Shown here in pieces: positions 1 to 7,360 of a DNA stretch of 64,000 nt. Under the pieces are notes generated by a model that was given only the letters and a program-made list of their open reading frames with translations, was not told where the DNA came from and did no database searches. Numbering within the stretch: the first letter of the stretch is position 1; each line of letters begins with the position of its first letter. The stretch is from Lachnospiraceae bacterium KH1T2 (lineage in GTDB: Bacteria > Bacillota > Clostridia > Lachnospirales > Lachnospiraceae). The DNA lies in assembly GCA_900114405.1 (NCBI GenBank), contig FOSY01000014.1, positions 1 to 64,000 of the forward strand, in the 5' to 3' direction. A program made the translations under genes and the position numbers.

Positions 1-226
1 CGGACCGCTGGTGCATCTGCTGGATACCAAATCCACGACAGAGTAGCCAAGTCCGGATCGGATAAACGCTGAAGGCATCTAAGCGTGAAGCCGACTCCAA
101 GATGAGATATCCAAGAGGCTACGAGCCTCGGGAGACCCCCTGAAGAGTACAGGGTAGATAGGATGGAGGTAGAAGTGCAGTGATGCATGTAGCTGACCAT
201 TACTAATAGGTCGAGTGCTTGTCCAA
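1..226 (+). rRNA. 23S ribosomal RNA, 3' end (partial)
   Basis: The first ~226 bases read as the conserved 3' terminal domain of bacterial 23S rRNA, including the helix region with GAAGGCATCTAAGCGTGAAG and the terminal TTACTAATAGGTCGAGTG. The 5' part lies outside the window. The exact 3' end is estimated from the conserved closing segment. No 5S rRNA sequence follows before the terminator at 299-336, so this rRNA operon appears to end with 23S. Confidence 0.95.
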
Positions 227-298
227 AGAAATCGGGAAGCAGAATGGATGTAGTTAATGAGGTTTGATGTTCGGTTTTTGATTTTCAGTAATTAAAGA

Positions 299-336
299 AG
301 TGTTTTGCGGATGGTTTATCGCAGAGCACTTTTTTT
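299..336 (+). terminator. rRNA operon intrinsic terminator
   Basis: An 11-bp stem (AGTGTTTTGCG paired with CGCAGAGCACT, using G-U pairs) with a 10-nt loop is followed by six T residues. It lies about 70 bp after the 23S end and ends the rRNA transcript. Confidence 0.8.
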
Positions 337-394
337 GCGTTGTGAAATCATCACAGAACACTTTTCGTGTTTTTGAAATTTCACACGTTAACAC

Positions 395-423
395 TTGACT
401 TTGCGAAAGTACTTAATTAAAAT
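395..423 (+). promoter_or_regulatory. sigma-A promoter of gltA
   Basis: TTGACT (395-400), a 17-bp spacer and TAAAAT (418-423) lie about 40 bp before the gltA start, which has an AGAGGAAA ribosome site. A small hairpin (AACAC/GTGTT, 357-371) lies just upstream. Confidence 0.7.
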
Positions 424-461
424 ATAGAAAATGTAATACTACAAAGAGAAGAGGAAAATCA

Positions 462-1823
462 ATGGCTACAATCAGAACTACCTATCATGATGACTACATA
501 TTGGCTAGGTTTTTTGGCAAATCATCCAACTACACGGATATTCCAAATGAATTGTATAAAAAGTATAATGTAAAAAAAGGTTTAAGAAATGATGATGGGA
601 CAGGAGTGAGGATAGGACTTACACGTGTTTCAGATGTTGTGGGCTATGATGTTGATAAAGATGGAAAGGTTGTACCTTGTGATGGAGATCTTCTTTATCG
701 TGGTTATAGTATTAGAGAATTAATTAAAAACAGGCAAGGAAATTATGGATTTGAAGAAACCTGTTTTTTACTTCTTTTTGGCTTCTTACCTACAAAAGAG
801 CAATTCAGTGATTTTAAAAAGACACTTTCTGATAGATATGATATGCCGGATAAATTTCTTGTTAATGAAATTTTGAGGTCACCATCAAATGATCTGATGA
901 ATAAAATGCAGATGTTAACTCTTTCGCTGTATAATTATGATGATGATCCTGATAATGTTGATGTCTATGAAACAATGCGAAAAGGTCTTAATCTGATCTC
1001 TAAATTTTCTGCATTAGCATGTTATGCGTATCAGGCTAAGATGCATGATTTACAGAGAAAAAGTCTGGTTATTAATTATCCTGAAAAAGATTATTCTATT
1101 GCAGAAAACATTTTGAGACTTCTTAGGGCAGATGGAAAGTTTACACAGAGAGAGGCAAATGTTTTAGATGCAATGCTGGTCATTCATGCTGATCATGGCG
1201 GCGGAAATAACTCTGCGTTTACTGATGTCGTCATAGGATCCACAGGAACGGATTTATATTCAGCTATTTGTGGTTCTCTTGGTGCATTAAAAGGACCTAA
1301 GCATGGAGGTGCAAATATTTCTGTAGCCAAAATGATGCAGGAGGTTATGGATAAGATTGGCTGCACTACAGATAAGAAAAAAGTAGTAGAAGTGGTTAAT
1401 TCTTTGATGGATGGCGAAATGTTTGATCATTCAGGATTGGTGTATGGATTTGGTCATGCGGTTTATACACTTTCTGATCCGCGAGCAGAGATATTGAGAG
1501 ATCTTGTACAGAAGCTAGCTAAAGAGAAAAAACTTGAAGATAAATTCAACTTTTATAAGCTTTTTGAAGATACAGTTAGGGAAATTACTTATGAAAGGAA
1601 GAAAAAAATTCTTCCAACAAATGTGGATTATTATTCTGGATTTGCATATGAGATGTTGGGAATACCTATTGAGTTATATACACCATTATTTGCAATTGCG
1701 AGAGTTGCCGGATGGGTTGCACATAATGTAGAGAATAAGCTTTACGACGGAAGAATAATGAGACCGGCTACAAAGTATGTTGGTGAAAGACAGGATTTTG
1801 TGCCGATTGGCTCAAGAAGATAA
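462..1823 (+). CDS. gltA: Citrate synthase
   Basis: This 453-residue protein condenses acetyl-CoA and oxaloacetate to citrate, the entry to 2-oxoglutarate and glutamate synthesis in the cytoplasm. The family signatures are complete: KHGGAN with catalytic His281, GFGHAVY with His332, and the DYYSGF segment with Asp389. These match the His/His/Asp triad of the Si-type enzyme, not the unrelated Re-citrate synthase of some clostridia. The length is slightly above the usual 370-440 residues, with an N-terminal extension of the type seen in clostridial forms. The ATG follows a good ribosome site. The gene is monocistronic, with its own promoter and a strong terminator at 1921-1976. No aconitase or isocitrate dehydrogenase gene adjoins it, although two aconitase-superfamily pairs lie at 55-59 kb. 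Confidence 0.95.
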   Translation: MATIRTTYHDDYILARFFGKSSNYTDIPNELYKKYNVKKGLRNDDGTGVRIGLTRVSDVVGYDVDKDGKVVPCDGDLLYRGYSIRELIKNRQGNYGFEETCFLLLFGFLPTKEQFSDFKKTLSDRYDMPDKFLVNEILRSPSNDLMNKMQMLTLSLYNYDDDPDNVDVYETMRKGLNLISKFSALACYAYQAKMHDLQRKSLVINYPEKDYSIAENILRLLRADGKFTQREANVLDAMLVIHADHGGGNNSAFTDVVIGSTGTDLYSAICGSLGALKGPKHGGANISVAKMMQEVMDKIGCTTDKKKVVEVVNSLMDGEMFDHSGLVYGFGHAVYTLSDPRAEILRDLVQKLAKEKKLEDKFNFYKLFEDTVREITYERKKKILPTNVDYYSGFAYEMLGIPIELYTPLFAIARVAGWVAHNVENKLYDGRIMRPATKYVGERQDFVPIGSRR

Positions 1824-1920
1824 ATGTTACGCGAGGAGATGAAGGGATTTGAATATGATGTATGTCAGTTAAGCTGATGCAAATCTAACGCTAAGCCTTG
1901 TGAAAACGCGATATAAATAA

Positions 1921-1976
1921 AAAAGGTCTTTAAACTTTGAGTAGCACATTACTCACAAGTTTAGAGACCTTTTTTA
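1921..1976. terminator. Bidirectional terminator between gltA and a small membrane gene
   Basis: A long imperfect stem (AAAGGTCT...AGACCTTT outside, TGAGTA/TACTCA inside) has T-runs on both strands. It serves gltA on the plus strand and the convergent small gene ending at 1999. Confidence 0.8.
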
Positions 1977-1998
1977 GTTTGCTGTGATGCTTGTATAA

Positions 1999-2187
1999 TT
2001 ACATAAAAGCAATTGCAGCAGAAATTCCTAGACCTGAAAGAGCAACCGTGACAATAGCTGTTATGATGATGATTCTGTTATTCTTAGTATGTTTTTTTGA
2101 TAAGGTGGTTATTGTATTCATAGTTTGGGCTGAACCTATGTAATTGGGGTTCTTTTTCTCGTAGATGATTCTTGTTTTTTCACTCAT
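1999..2187 (-). CDS. Small membrane protein, unknown
   Basis: A 62-residue protein has a charged N-terminal half (SEKTRIIYEKKNPNYIG) and one C-terminal hydrophobic helix (IIIITAIVTVALSGLGISAA), so a single-pass tail-anchored topology is likely. The ATG at 2187 was chosen because it has a TTGGAG ribosome site 7 bp upstream. A longer in-frame reading to 2334 has no ribosome site and is AT-rich filler. It converges on gltA and shares its terminator. I do not recognise the family. Confidence 0.6.
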   Translation of the reverse strand: MSEKTRIIYEKKNPNYIGSAQTMNTITTLSKKHTKNNRIIIITAIVTVALSGLGISAAIAFM

Positions 2188-2356
2188 ATTTATACTCCAA
2201 TCTGTATACACATTATACAAAATATGCAAGACAATTTCACGTGATATCAGCAACATAATAGAAAAATTAAAATAAGATATTCTAAAATTTAGATAAAAGT
2301 TATAATATATAAGAAAGGAAAGTTTGATTAACAATACTCTGTTTTGATATTAATAT

Positions 2357-2385
2357 TTGAAAATTTTGTTAATATGGTTTTTAAT
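2357..2385 (+). promoter_or_regulatory. Possible promoter of the reductase gene
   Basis: TTGAAA, a 17-bp spacer and TTTAAT lie about 60 bp upstream of the start at 2443, in very AT-rich sequence. This is a weak match. Confidence 0.4.
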
Positions 2386-2442
2386 TTATTTTAGGGTGTC
2401 GATAAATAAAATGAATAAAAAAACGAAGAGGGGAGAAGTGAT

Positions 2443-3009
2443 ATGTCTCAGAACATACTTTATGTTGATGCCTGTATAAATAGAAACTCTTCCAGAACAG
2501 ATAGACTTGCACATATGTACTTGAGCAGATGTGGGTTTGACGGAAGCAAAATTACGCACAGAGTATTGGAAGATTATCCTATAAGAATGTTGAACGGATC
2601 ATTGCTTAAATTTAGAAATTTGATGATAGAGAAAAAGGATTACTCAGACAGATTATTTGATCTTGCCAAAGAATTTTCAAAGGCGGATGAGATAATTGTT
2701 GCTGCTCCATATTGGGATCTTTCTTTTCCTGCTATGTTAAAGTGCTATTTAGAGCAATTGTCCGTGAATGGGATAACTTTTAGAATAGGAGGAAATGGGG
2801 AATTTGAAGGCTTATGTAAGGCAAAACGATTGATTTATATTACTTCATCCGGAGGATATATAGGAGACTGTAATTATGGATTTTACTATATCAGAGCTTT
2901 GTGCAGGATGTTTGGCATAGAAGAGACAATATGTTATAAGGCAGAAGGGCTTGATATAGATGGAGTAGATGTTAACGCTGTTTTACAGAAAGTGGCAGAA
3001 CAGTTTTGA
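2443..3009 (+). CDS. Flavodoxin-fold NAD(P)H reductase (AzoR/Flavodoxin_2 type)
   Basis: This 188-residue protein has the Flavodoxin_2 layout: a start with the LYVDACINRNSSRT phosphate loop for FMN, and a central AAPYWDLSFPAMLKCYLEQL segment. That segment corresponds to the 'P-Y/W-N-F-x-x-P-x-x-LK-x-Y-x-D' motif of FMN-dependent azoreductases and quinone reductases, and is followed by ITFRIGG. It probably performs two-electron reduction of quinones or nitro/azo compounds in the cytoplasm. The natural substrate cannot be told from sequence. The ribosome site GAGGGGAGAAG precedes the ATG. The next genes, an anti-sigma pair 40 bp downstream, may be cotranscribed. Confidence 0.75.
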   Translation: MSQNILYVDACINRNSSRTDRLAHMYLSRCGFDGSKITHRVLEDYPIRMLNGSLLKFRNLMIEKKDYSDRLFDLAKEFSKADEIIVAAPYWDLSFPAMLKCYLEQLSVNGITFRIGGNGEFEGLCKAKRLIYITSSGGYIGDCNYGFYYIRALCRMFGIEETICYKAEGLDIDGVDVNAVLQKVAEQF

Positions 3010-3049
3010 TTAAGATCAAAATATGTAGACATGCTAAAAAGGGGATAAA

Positions 3050-3346
3050 ATGAATATTGAAAAGAATCAAAATGGAAGTGAACTTGTTGTAAAGGTTATC
3101 GGGAGAGTAGACACTGTTACGGCACCTGAACTTGAAAGTCAGGTAAAGGAGTCATTAGAAGGAATTACCAATTTAGAATTGAATCTTGAGGAACTTGAGT
3201 ATATTTCATCTGCTGGACTTAGGGTAATACTGTCGTTGCAGAAGATTATGAGCAAGCAGGGAAGATTGATCATAACTAATGTAAATGAAACGGTACAGGA
3301 CATTTTTGAAGTTACAGGTTTTTCGGAGATTTTGACAATAGAATGA
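3050..3346 (+). CDS. STAS-domain anti-anti-sigma factor (SpoIIAA/RsbV-like)
   Basis: The 98 residues form one STAS domain. The segment EYISSAGLRVILSLQKIM holds the serine (Ser54) that aligns with the phosphorylated serine of SpoIIAA and RsbV. Known biology: the unphosphorylated form binds the kinase/anti-sigma partner and frees its target. The stop codon overlaps the ATG of the next gene, an HATPase kinase, so the two are translationally coupled and form a partner-switch module. No sigma factor or PP2C phosphatase lies next to them, so the output is unknown. The ribosome site is AAAAGGGG. Confidence 0.85.
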   Translation: MNIEKNQNGSELVVKVIGRVDTVTAPELESQVKESLEGITNLELNLEELEYISSAGLRVILSLQKIMSKQGRLIITNVNETVQDIFEVTGFSEILTIE

Positions 3347-3756
3347 AAATAAAAGAAATAACAGTTGATGCAGTTATATCAAATATTAGTGTTGTCAGTG
3401 ATTTTGTAAATGAATTTCTAGAAAATGATGGCTGTCCGCTTAAAACGATAATGAAAATTGACATTGTAATCGATGAAATATTCGGAAATATATGCAAATA
3501 TGCATATGAAAATAAGTGTGGAAAAGCAGAAATCATAGTTGGAATTGATGAAGATTCAAACTACGTTAGCTTGACCTTTAAGGATAGTGGAATTAAATTT
3601 GACCCGCTTGAGCATAAACGACCTGATGTATCTTTGAGTGCTGAGGAAAGAGAAATAGGTGGACTTGGGATATTTATAGTAGAGAAAATTATGGATGAGA
3701 TCGATTATAAGTATCAGGATGGAAAAAACGTTTTAAGCATACTAAAGAGATGGTAG
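3343..3756 (+). CDS. Anti-sigma regulatory factor, HATPase_c (RsbW/SpoIIAB-like)
   Basis: This 137-residue GHKL ATPase has an N-box (IDIVIDEIFGNICKYAY) with the Mg-binding Glu/Asn, a G1 region (VSLTFKDSGIKFDP) and a G2 region (GGLGIFIVEKIMDEIDY). It should phosphorylate the STAS protein encoded just upstream, which it overlaps by 4 bp (ATGA). By family analogy it sequesters a sigma factor or another effector. Without a neighbouring sigma gene the target must be encoded elsewhere. It is followed by a structured element at 3791-3878. Confidence 0.85.
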   Translation: MKIKEITVDAVISNISVVSDFVNEFLENDGCPLKTIMKIDIVIDEIFGNICKYAYENKCGKAEIIVGIDEDSNYVSLTFKDSGIKFDPLEHKRPDVSLSAEEREIGGLGIFIVEKIMDEIDYKYQDGKNVLSILKRW

Positions 3757-3790
3757 CTTAAATGTAAGCGGCAGATAAATTATTAAGGAT

Positions 3791-3878
3791 AATGCAGACA
3801 TTGACAGGTATTACGATTTGGGCAGGAGCCATTTAAGAATCAGAGTACTAAGTAGTTAGGTGTCTGCATTTTTTATTT
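3791..3878 (+). ncRNA. Structured RNA or long-loop terminator after the anti-sigma pair
   Basis: A perfect 10-bp stem, AATGCAGACA (3791-3800) with TGTCTGCATT (3861-3870), encloses 60 nt and is followed by a T-rich run. The interior can form nested helices: GATT/AATC around GGC-AGGA-GCC. This is larger and more branched than the other terminators here, so it may be a small structured RNA with a built-in terminator. Alternatively it is only an unusual terminator. Confidence 0.45.
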
Positions 3879-3893
3879 ATGAGGGGGAATACT

Positions 3894-3983
3894 ATGGGGT
3901 GCCGAAGAGCTGAGAACATATTGCTGTTATCATCAATAATTTTAATCATATCGGTAATAGTAAATTATGTTTTACAAAATTGA
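3894..3983 (+). CDS. 29-residue single-span membrane micro-protein
   Basis: A 29-codon frame starts at ATG 3894 behind a strong ribosome site (GAGGGGG, 6 bp spacing) and ends at TGA 3981. The product begins with a short basic head (MGCRRAEN), then a continuous hydrophobic helix (ILLLSSIILIISVIVNYVL), typical of bacterial micro-membrane proteins. It lies between the structured element at 3791-3878 and the unknown gene at 4028. The ribosome site and the clean head-helix design argue that it is translated. Its function is unknown. Confidence 0.5.
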   Translation: MGCRRAENILLLSSIILIISVIVNYVLQN

Positions 3984-4027
3984 ATAAAAGAGAAAAACTG
4001 TAATCTAAATTAGGGGGAGTATTGAGT

Positions 4028-4366
4028 ATGGGCAAGAATAGGATTGTAAAGATTAGGTATCAGTTTTCTGTAGGTGATAAAGATGAAGTGTGGATCATAA
4101 GAGATAATGGAAACATTTCAATGTGCAGATATAGGGAATGCTGCGATGAATATGTAGAAGAGTTCTTCAATGCTAAGGAAATAAAGAACTTATTTGAACA
4201 TGTGCTTAAATGCATGGAAAACACGAATGAGAGTCTTGAAAATGAAGACGGAAATGTTGCTATATTTTATCAGGATGGTTCGATAATTAAAATATGCAGT
4301 TCATTAGATGATGGAACTGAATCAATAAGAGATATCATAGAAGGGCATATTTTAAGTGTCGCATGA
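4028..4366 (+). CDS. Hypothetical protein (112 aa)
   Basis: This soluble, acidic 112-residue protein begins MGKNRIVKIRYQF and carries a cysteine-containing segment (MCRYRECCDEYVEEFF). No membrane span or known motif is seen. ATG 4028 is preferred over TTG 4022 because the AGGGGGAG ribosome site is 8 bp from the ATG and only 2 bp from the TTG. It may be expressed with the micro-ORF at 3894. I do not recognise the family. Confidence 0.6.
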   Translation: MGKNRIVKIRYQFSVGDKDEVWIIRDNGNISMCRYRECCDEYVEEFFNAKEIKNLFEHVLKCMENTNESLENEDGNVAIFYQDGSIIKICSSLDDGTESIRDIIEGHILSVA

Positions 4367-4382
4367 ATAATATATTTTATGG

Positions 4383-4411
4383 TTGACGTAGTGACTTAAG
4401 TGTAGTATCCT
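4383..4411 (+). promoter_or_regulatory. sigma-A promoter before the 90-residue protein
   Basis: TTGACG, a 17-bp spacer and TATCCT give a start of transcription near 4418 and a ~90-nt leader. The leader can fold through TGTGTG/CACACA arms. Confidence 0.6.
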
Positions 4412-4509
4412 AGATGACGTTGTGTGTATACAGAATACATGTTGCGATTTAGTATGTGGCACACATTTATTGTAATATTTTTCGTAGAAGCTTATTTTAG
4501 GAGGGCATC

Positions 4510-4782
4510 TTGGATAGATTTGAAATATTTAAGAATACACTTAAGGATAAATATAATACAATGATTTTTAGGCTTGAGTCTGGAGATAAGCCGATTACAT
4601 ATTATTTTGATGATATAAGGATAGCTTCACCAAATAGAGTGTACAGATATAACAAATCAGGCTTTTCAAATCTTGGTGGTAATCTGTATCTTCTTGAAGG
4701 CGTTAGAGTAGAGGATGAGATCACAGATGTAGTTATAGATGGTCAGAAAATCATTTATGCTGAAGGTTGTGTAAAGAAGTAA
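4510..4782 (+). CDS. Hypothetical protein (90 aa, TTG start)
   Basis: The reading starts at TTG 4510 because a consensus AGGAGGG ribosome site sits about 6 bp upstream and the next Met is 16 codons inside. The product is soluble, with no signal or membrane span, and alternates short beta-prone segments (YYFDDIRIASPNRVYRYN; GNLYLLEGVRVEDEI). It has its own promoter and shares a bidirectional terminator with the convergent FadR-type gene. I do not recognise the family. Confidence 0.6.
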   Translation: MDRFEIFKNTLKDKYNTMIFRLESGDKPITYYFDDIRIASPNRVYRYNKSGFSNLGGNLYLLEGVRVEDEITDVVIDGQKIIYAEGCVKK

Positions 4783-4814
4783 ATTCTTAAATACATCAGT
4801 TGAATAAGAATAAT

Positions 4815-4890
4815 AAAAGATGCCTTTTGGTATTGATATGTGCTCAGAACAGCAGACACATATCAATCAGACCGAGGGCATCTTTTTTAT
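4815..4890. terminator. Bidirectional terminator
   Basis: An interrupted stem (AAAAGATGCC...GGCATCTTTTTT outside, TTGATATGTG/CACATATCAA inside) lies between the convergent genes ending at 4782 and 4912, with T-runs on both strands. Confidence 0.8.
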
Positions 4891-4911
4891 TTACAAATTA
4901 ACATATATTTT

Positions 4912-5640
4912 CTAGAACAGTTTATTTATCTTTATCAAACGTACGATAAATTCCATGTGTTCAGACATGCACTTACCGGCAGATTCAACATCATGGCTTT
5001 TTATGCTGTCTATGATCCGCTGATGCTGATCATGAAGGATTCGGGTGTCTCTGGCAGATTGAAGGATGATTGAGCGGATGTCATCAATTATTTCATCAAG
5101 GAGAGCGCCTACGGAGGCCAAACTGTCGCGGATGAGACAGTTTCCTGAAATTTCAGCAATTTTAGAATGGAAATTTCGATCATATATTGAGCCTTCATAT
5201 GTATTGTCTGCATCATTCATTTTATGAGCTAATGTTTCGAGCTCCAAGATGTCTTTTTCAGTGGCATGTATAGCAGCAAGCTTGGCAGCTTCAACCTCAA
5301 GACATTGGCGGAACTCTTGAATATTTGAAAGTGAACCATGATTAAGTCGGTATGATATTGTCATAGGCTGAAACATTGTTAAGCGATAGCTTTCATTGAT
5401 GAATGTGCCGCCGCCTTGCCTGCTGTTGACAAGACCAATCATTTCAAGGGCTCTGATTGCTTCTCGTACGGCTGAACGTGATACATTCATGTCTTCGGCC
5501 CACTTTCGTTCTGATGGCAGACGATCGCCTGGCTTTAAAGTTCCGTTTTTTAGTGAGCTGAGAATTGAGTCCATTAGATTCTGATATATACGTTCATTTT
5601 TATCTTCTAAGATGGTTTCTTTTTTGATTTCATTAGACAT
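4912..5640 (-). CDS. GntR-family regulator, FadR/FCD subfamily (LldR-like)
   Basis: The 242-residue protein has an N-terminal winged helix-turn-helix (about 15-85; LKPGDRLPSERKWAEDMNVS then RSAVREAIRALEMIGLV) and a C-terminal FCD domain. The FCD domain carries the metal/ligand-site histidines (YDRNFHSKIA, HDQHQRI, SEHMEF). FCD regulators sense hydroxy- or carboxylic acids. ATG 5640 has a GAGGT ribosome site, and the upstream in-frame Mets lack one. It is divergent from the hydroxyacid dehydrogenase operon, whose promoter contains a FadR-class palindrome at 5827-5841, so it most likely represses that operon until lactate (or a similar acid) binds. The ligand is inferred. Confidence 0.85.
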   Translation of the reverse strand: MSNEIKKETILEDKNERIYQNLMDSILSSLKNGTLKPGDRLPSERKWAEDMNVSRSAVREAIRALEMIGLVNSRQGGGTFINESYRLTMFQPMTISYRLNHGSLSNIQEFRQCLEVEAAKLAAIHATEKDILELETLAHKMNDADNTYEGSIYDRNFHSKIAEISGNCLIRDSLASVGALLDEIIDDIRSIILQSARDTRILHDQHQRIIDSIKSHDVESAGKCMSEHMEFIVRLIKINKLF

Positions 5641-5820
5641 AAAAAATACCTCGTGAATAATAACAATTAATCTATAAGGCATACGTCTGCTCTGATGCAT
5701 AGTAAACCCCATAATATTAGTATAACACAGTGTATCCAGTTGATTGTACAGAATAAACAAATAAGCATTTTATACAAAAATTGTATTGCAAATTTAGTAT
5801 TTATAATTGTGCAAAATATG

Positions 5821-5849
5821 TTGACTATTGGTCAGACCAATTCTAAAAT
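5821..5849 (+). promoter_or_regulatory. Promoter of the LDH/Acd/Etf operon
   Basis: TTGACT (5821-5826), 17 bp and TAAAAT (5844-5849) lie 30 bp before the strong ribosome site of the first gene. The spacer is almost filled by the operator palindrome. Confidence 0.8.
5827..5841. promoter_or_regulatory. FadR/PdhR/LldR-type operator palindrome
   Basis: ATTGGTCAGACCAAT is a perfect 7-1-7 inverted repeat. It fits the TGGTNNNACCA core of FadR-subfamily operators (PdhR, LldR, GlcC). It sits exactly between the -35 and -10 boxes, so binding would block RNA polymerase. The divergent FCD regulator is the obvious ligand. Confidence 0.8.
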
Positions 5850-5880
5850 TAATTGTAGAAAATATACAAAGGAGGGTCGC

Positions 5881-7326
5881 ATGGAAAGGATTTCTTATAA
5901 TAAAGTAACAAATGATATTGTGGAGCTTCTAAAAAAAGCTTGCAATGGACATGTTCTTACTGGTGATCAGATCAATGACGATTTTTGTCATGATGAGATG
6001 AAAATCTATGGAACAGCAATGCCGGATGTAGTTGTTGAAGCAGAAACAACAGAAGAGGTTTCTGCAGTTATGAAGATCTGTAATGAAAATAAGATTCCGG
6101 TAACGCCTTCTGGTGCTCGTACTGATCTTGCAGGCGGGCCTGTCGCTAAGTATGGGGGAGTTATTCTTTCAACTATCAAAATGAATAAAATACTTAGCTA
6201 TGATGTTGATAATCTGGTTGTGACTATCCAACCAGGAGTTTTGCTTAATGATCTGGCTCAGGATGCATTAAGCAAGGGACTTATGTATCCACCTGATCCG
6301 GGGGAAAAATTTGCTACTGTAGGTGGAAATGTGTCTACTAATGCAGGTGGAATGAGAGCTGTAAAGTATGGAACTACAAGAGATTATGTCAGGGCTATGA
6401 CTGTAGTGCTTCCTACGGGCGAAGTCGTACATGAAGGTGCAACTGTTTCAAAATGCAGTTCAGGCTACGGGATAAAAGATATAATGATCGGCTCAGAAGG
6501 TACACTTGGAATAATTACAGAGCTTACACTTAAGTTGATAGTTGCGCCTAAGGCAACAATGTCAATGATAGTACCTTTCCCGACACTTGAAGAAGCGATA
6601 AGTTCTGTTCCGAAGCTTTTTGCGGCACATCTTAATCCGCAGGCGCTTGAATTCATGGAAAAAGATGTGGTGATCGATACAGAAAAACTTTTAGGAAAAG
6701 AGGTTTATCCTAAAGAATTGGATGGTGTCGACATTAATGCGTATGTACTTGTTACATTTGACGGGAATGATCAAGACGAACTTATGGATACGATAGAAGC
6801 AGCATCAGAAGTTGTCCTCGAGGCGGGAGCAGTAGATGTTCTTGTGGCAGATACACCACAGCAGCTTAGAGATGCATGGGCTATAAGAAGCTCGCTTCTT
6901 GAATCAATTGAAGGGAATACGAAACTTCTTGATGAGTGTGATGTCGTTGTTCCGATTACGAAGATACCTGAATTTCTTACATATGCTAAGTCATTGCAGG
7001 AAGGTCATTCGTATACGATAAAAGACTTTGGACATGCAGGAGATGGAAATCTTCACATTTATCTTTGCAGTAATGATGATGATAAAGAAGCATTCATGAA
7101 AGAGTCAGACGATTTCATGAAGAAAGTGTATATTAAAGCCGTTGAGCTTGGTGGACTTATTTCTGGTGAACATGGAATAGGTTCCGGAAAGATGGATTAT
7201 CTTAAAGATTTTGTGGGACCGGTAAATATGCGTCTTATGAGAGGAATTAAGAAAGTATTTGATCCAAATATGATACTTAACCCTGGTAAGGTGTGTTTTG
7301 ATCCTGAAGAAAGCTACGCAGATTAA
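5881..7326 (+). CDS. FAD-linked D-2-hydroxyacid (lactate/glycolate) dehydrogenase
   Basis: This 481-residue GlcD/LctD-type flavoprotein has an FAD_binding_4 domain (about 40-215; SGARTDLAGGP, GGNVSTNAGG, GSEGTLGIITE) and an FAD-oxidase C-terminal domain with HAGDGNLHIY and SGEHGIGSGKM. It oxidises a 2-hydroxyacid, probably D-lactate, to the 2-oxoacid. In Acetobacterium woodii the homologous LDH forms an electron-confurcating complex with EtfAB that reduces NAD using ferredoxin. The gene order here (with etfB and etfA) supports the same role. ATG 5881 has an AAAGGAGGG ribosome site; the longer frame from 5695 would run through the promoter. First gene of a four-gene operon under FadR-type control. 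Confidence 0.88.
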   Translation: MERISYNKVTNDIVELLKKACNGHVLTGDQINDDFCHDEMKIYGTAMPDVVVEAETTEEVSAVMKICNENKIPVTPSGARTDLAGGPVAKYGGVILSTIKMNKILSYDVDNLVVTIQPGVLLNDLAQDALSKGLMYPPDPGEKFATVGGNVSTNAGGMRAVKYGTTRDYVRAMTVVLPTGEVVHEGATVSKCSSGYGIKDIMIGSEGTLGIITELTLKLIVAPKATMSMIVPFPTLEEAISSVPKLFAAHLNPQALEFMEKDVVIDTEKLLGKEVYPKELDGVDINAYVLVTFDGNDQDELMDTIEAASEVVLEAGAVDVLVADTPQQLRDAWAIRSSLLESIEGNTKLLDECDVVVPITKIPEFLTYAKSLQEGHSYTIKDFGHAGDGNLHIYLCSNDDDKEAFMKESDDFMKKVYIKAVELGGLISGEHGIGSGKMDYLKDFVGPVNMRLMRGIKKVFDPNMILNPGKVCFDPEESYAD

Positions 7327-7360
7327 ATGAAAACGAGACAATATAAGGAGGGTATTTACT

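Noticed and set aside
5695..5880. Extended N-terminus of the hydroxyacid dehydrogenase
   Set aside because: It would pass through the promoter and operator. ATG 5881 has a consensus ribosome site and matches the family's normal start.
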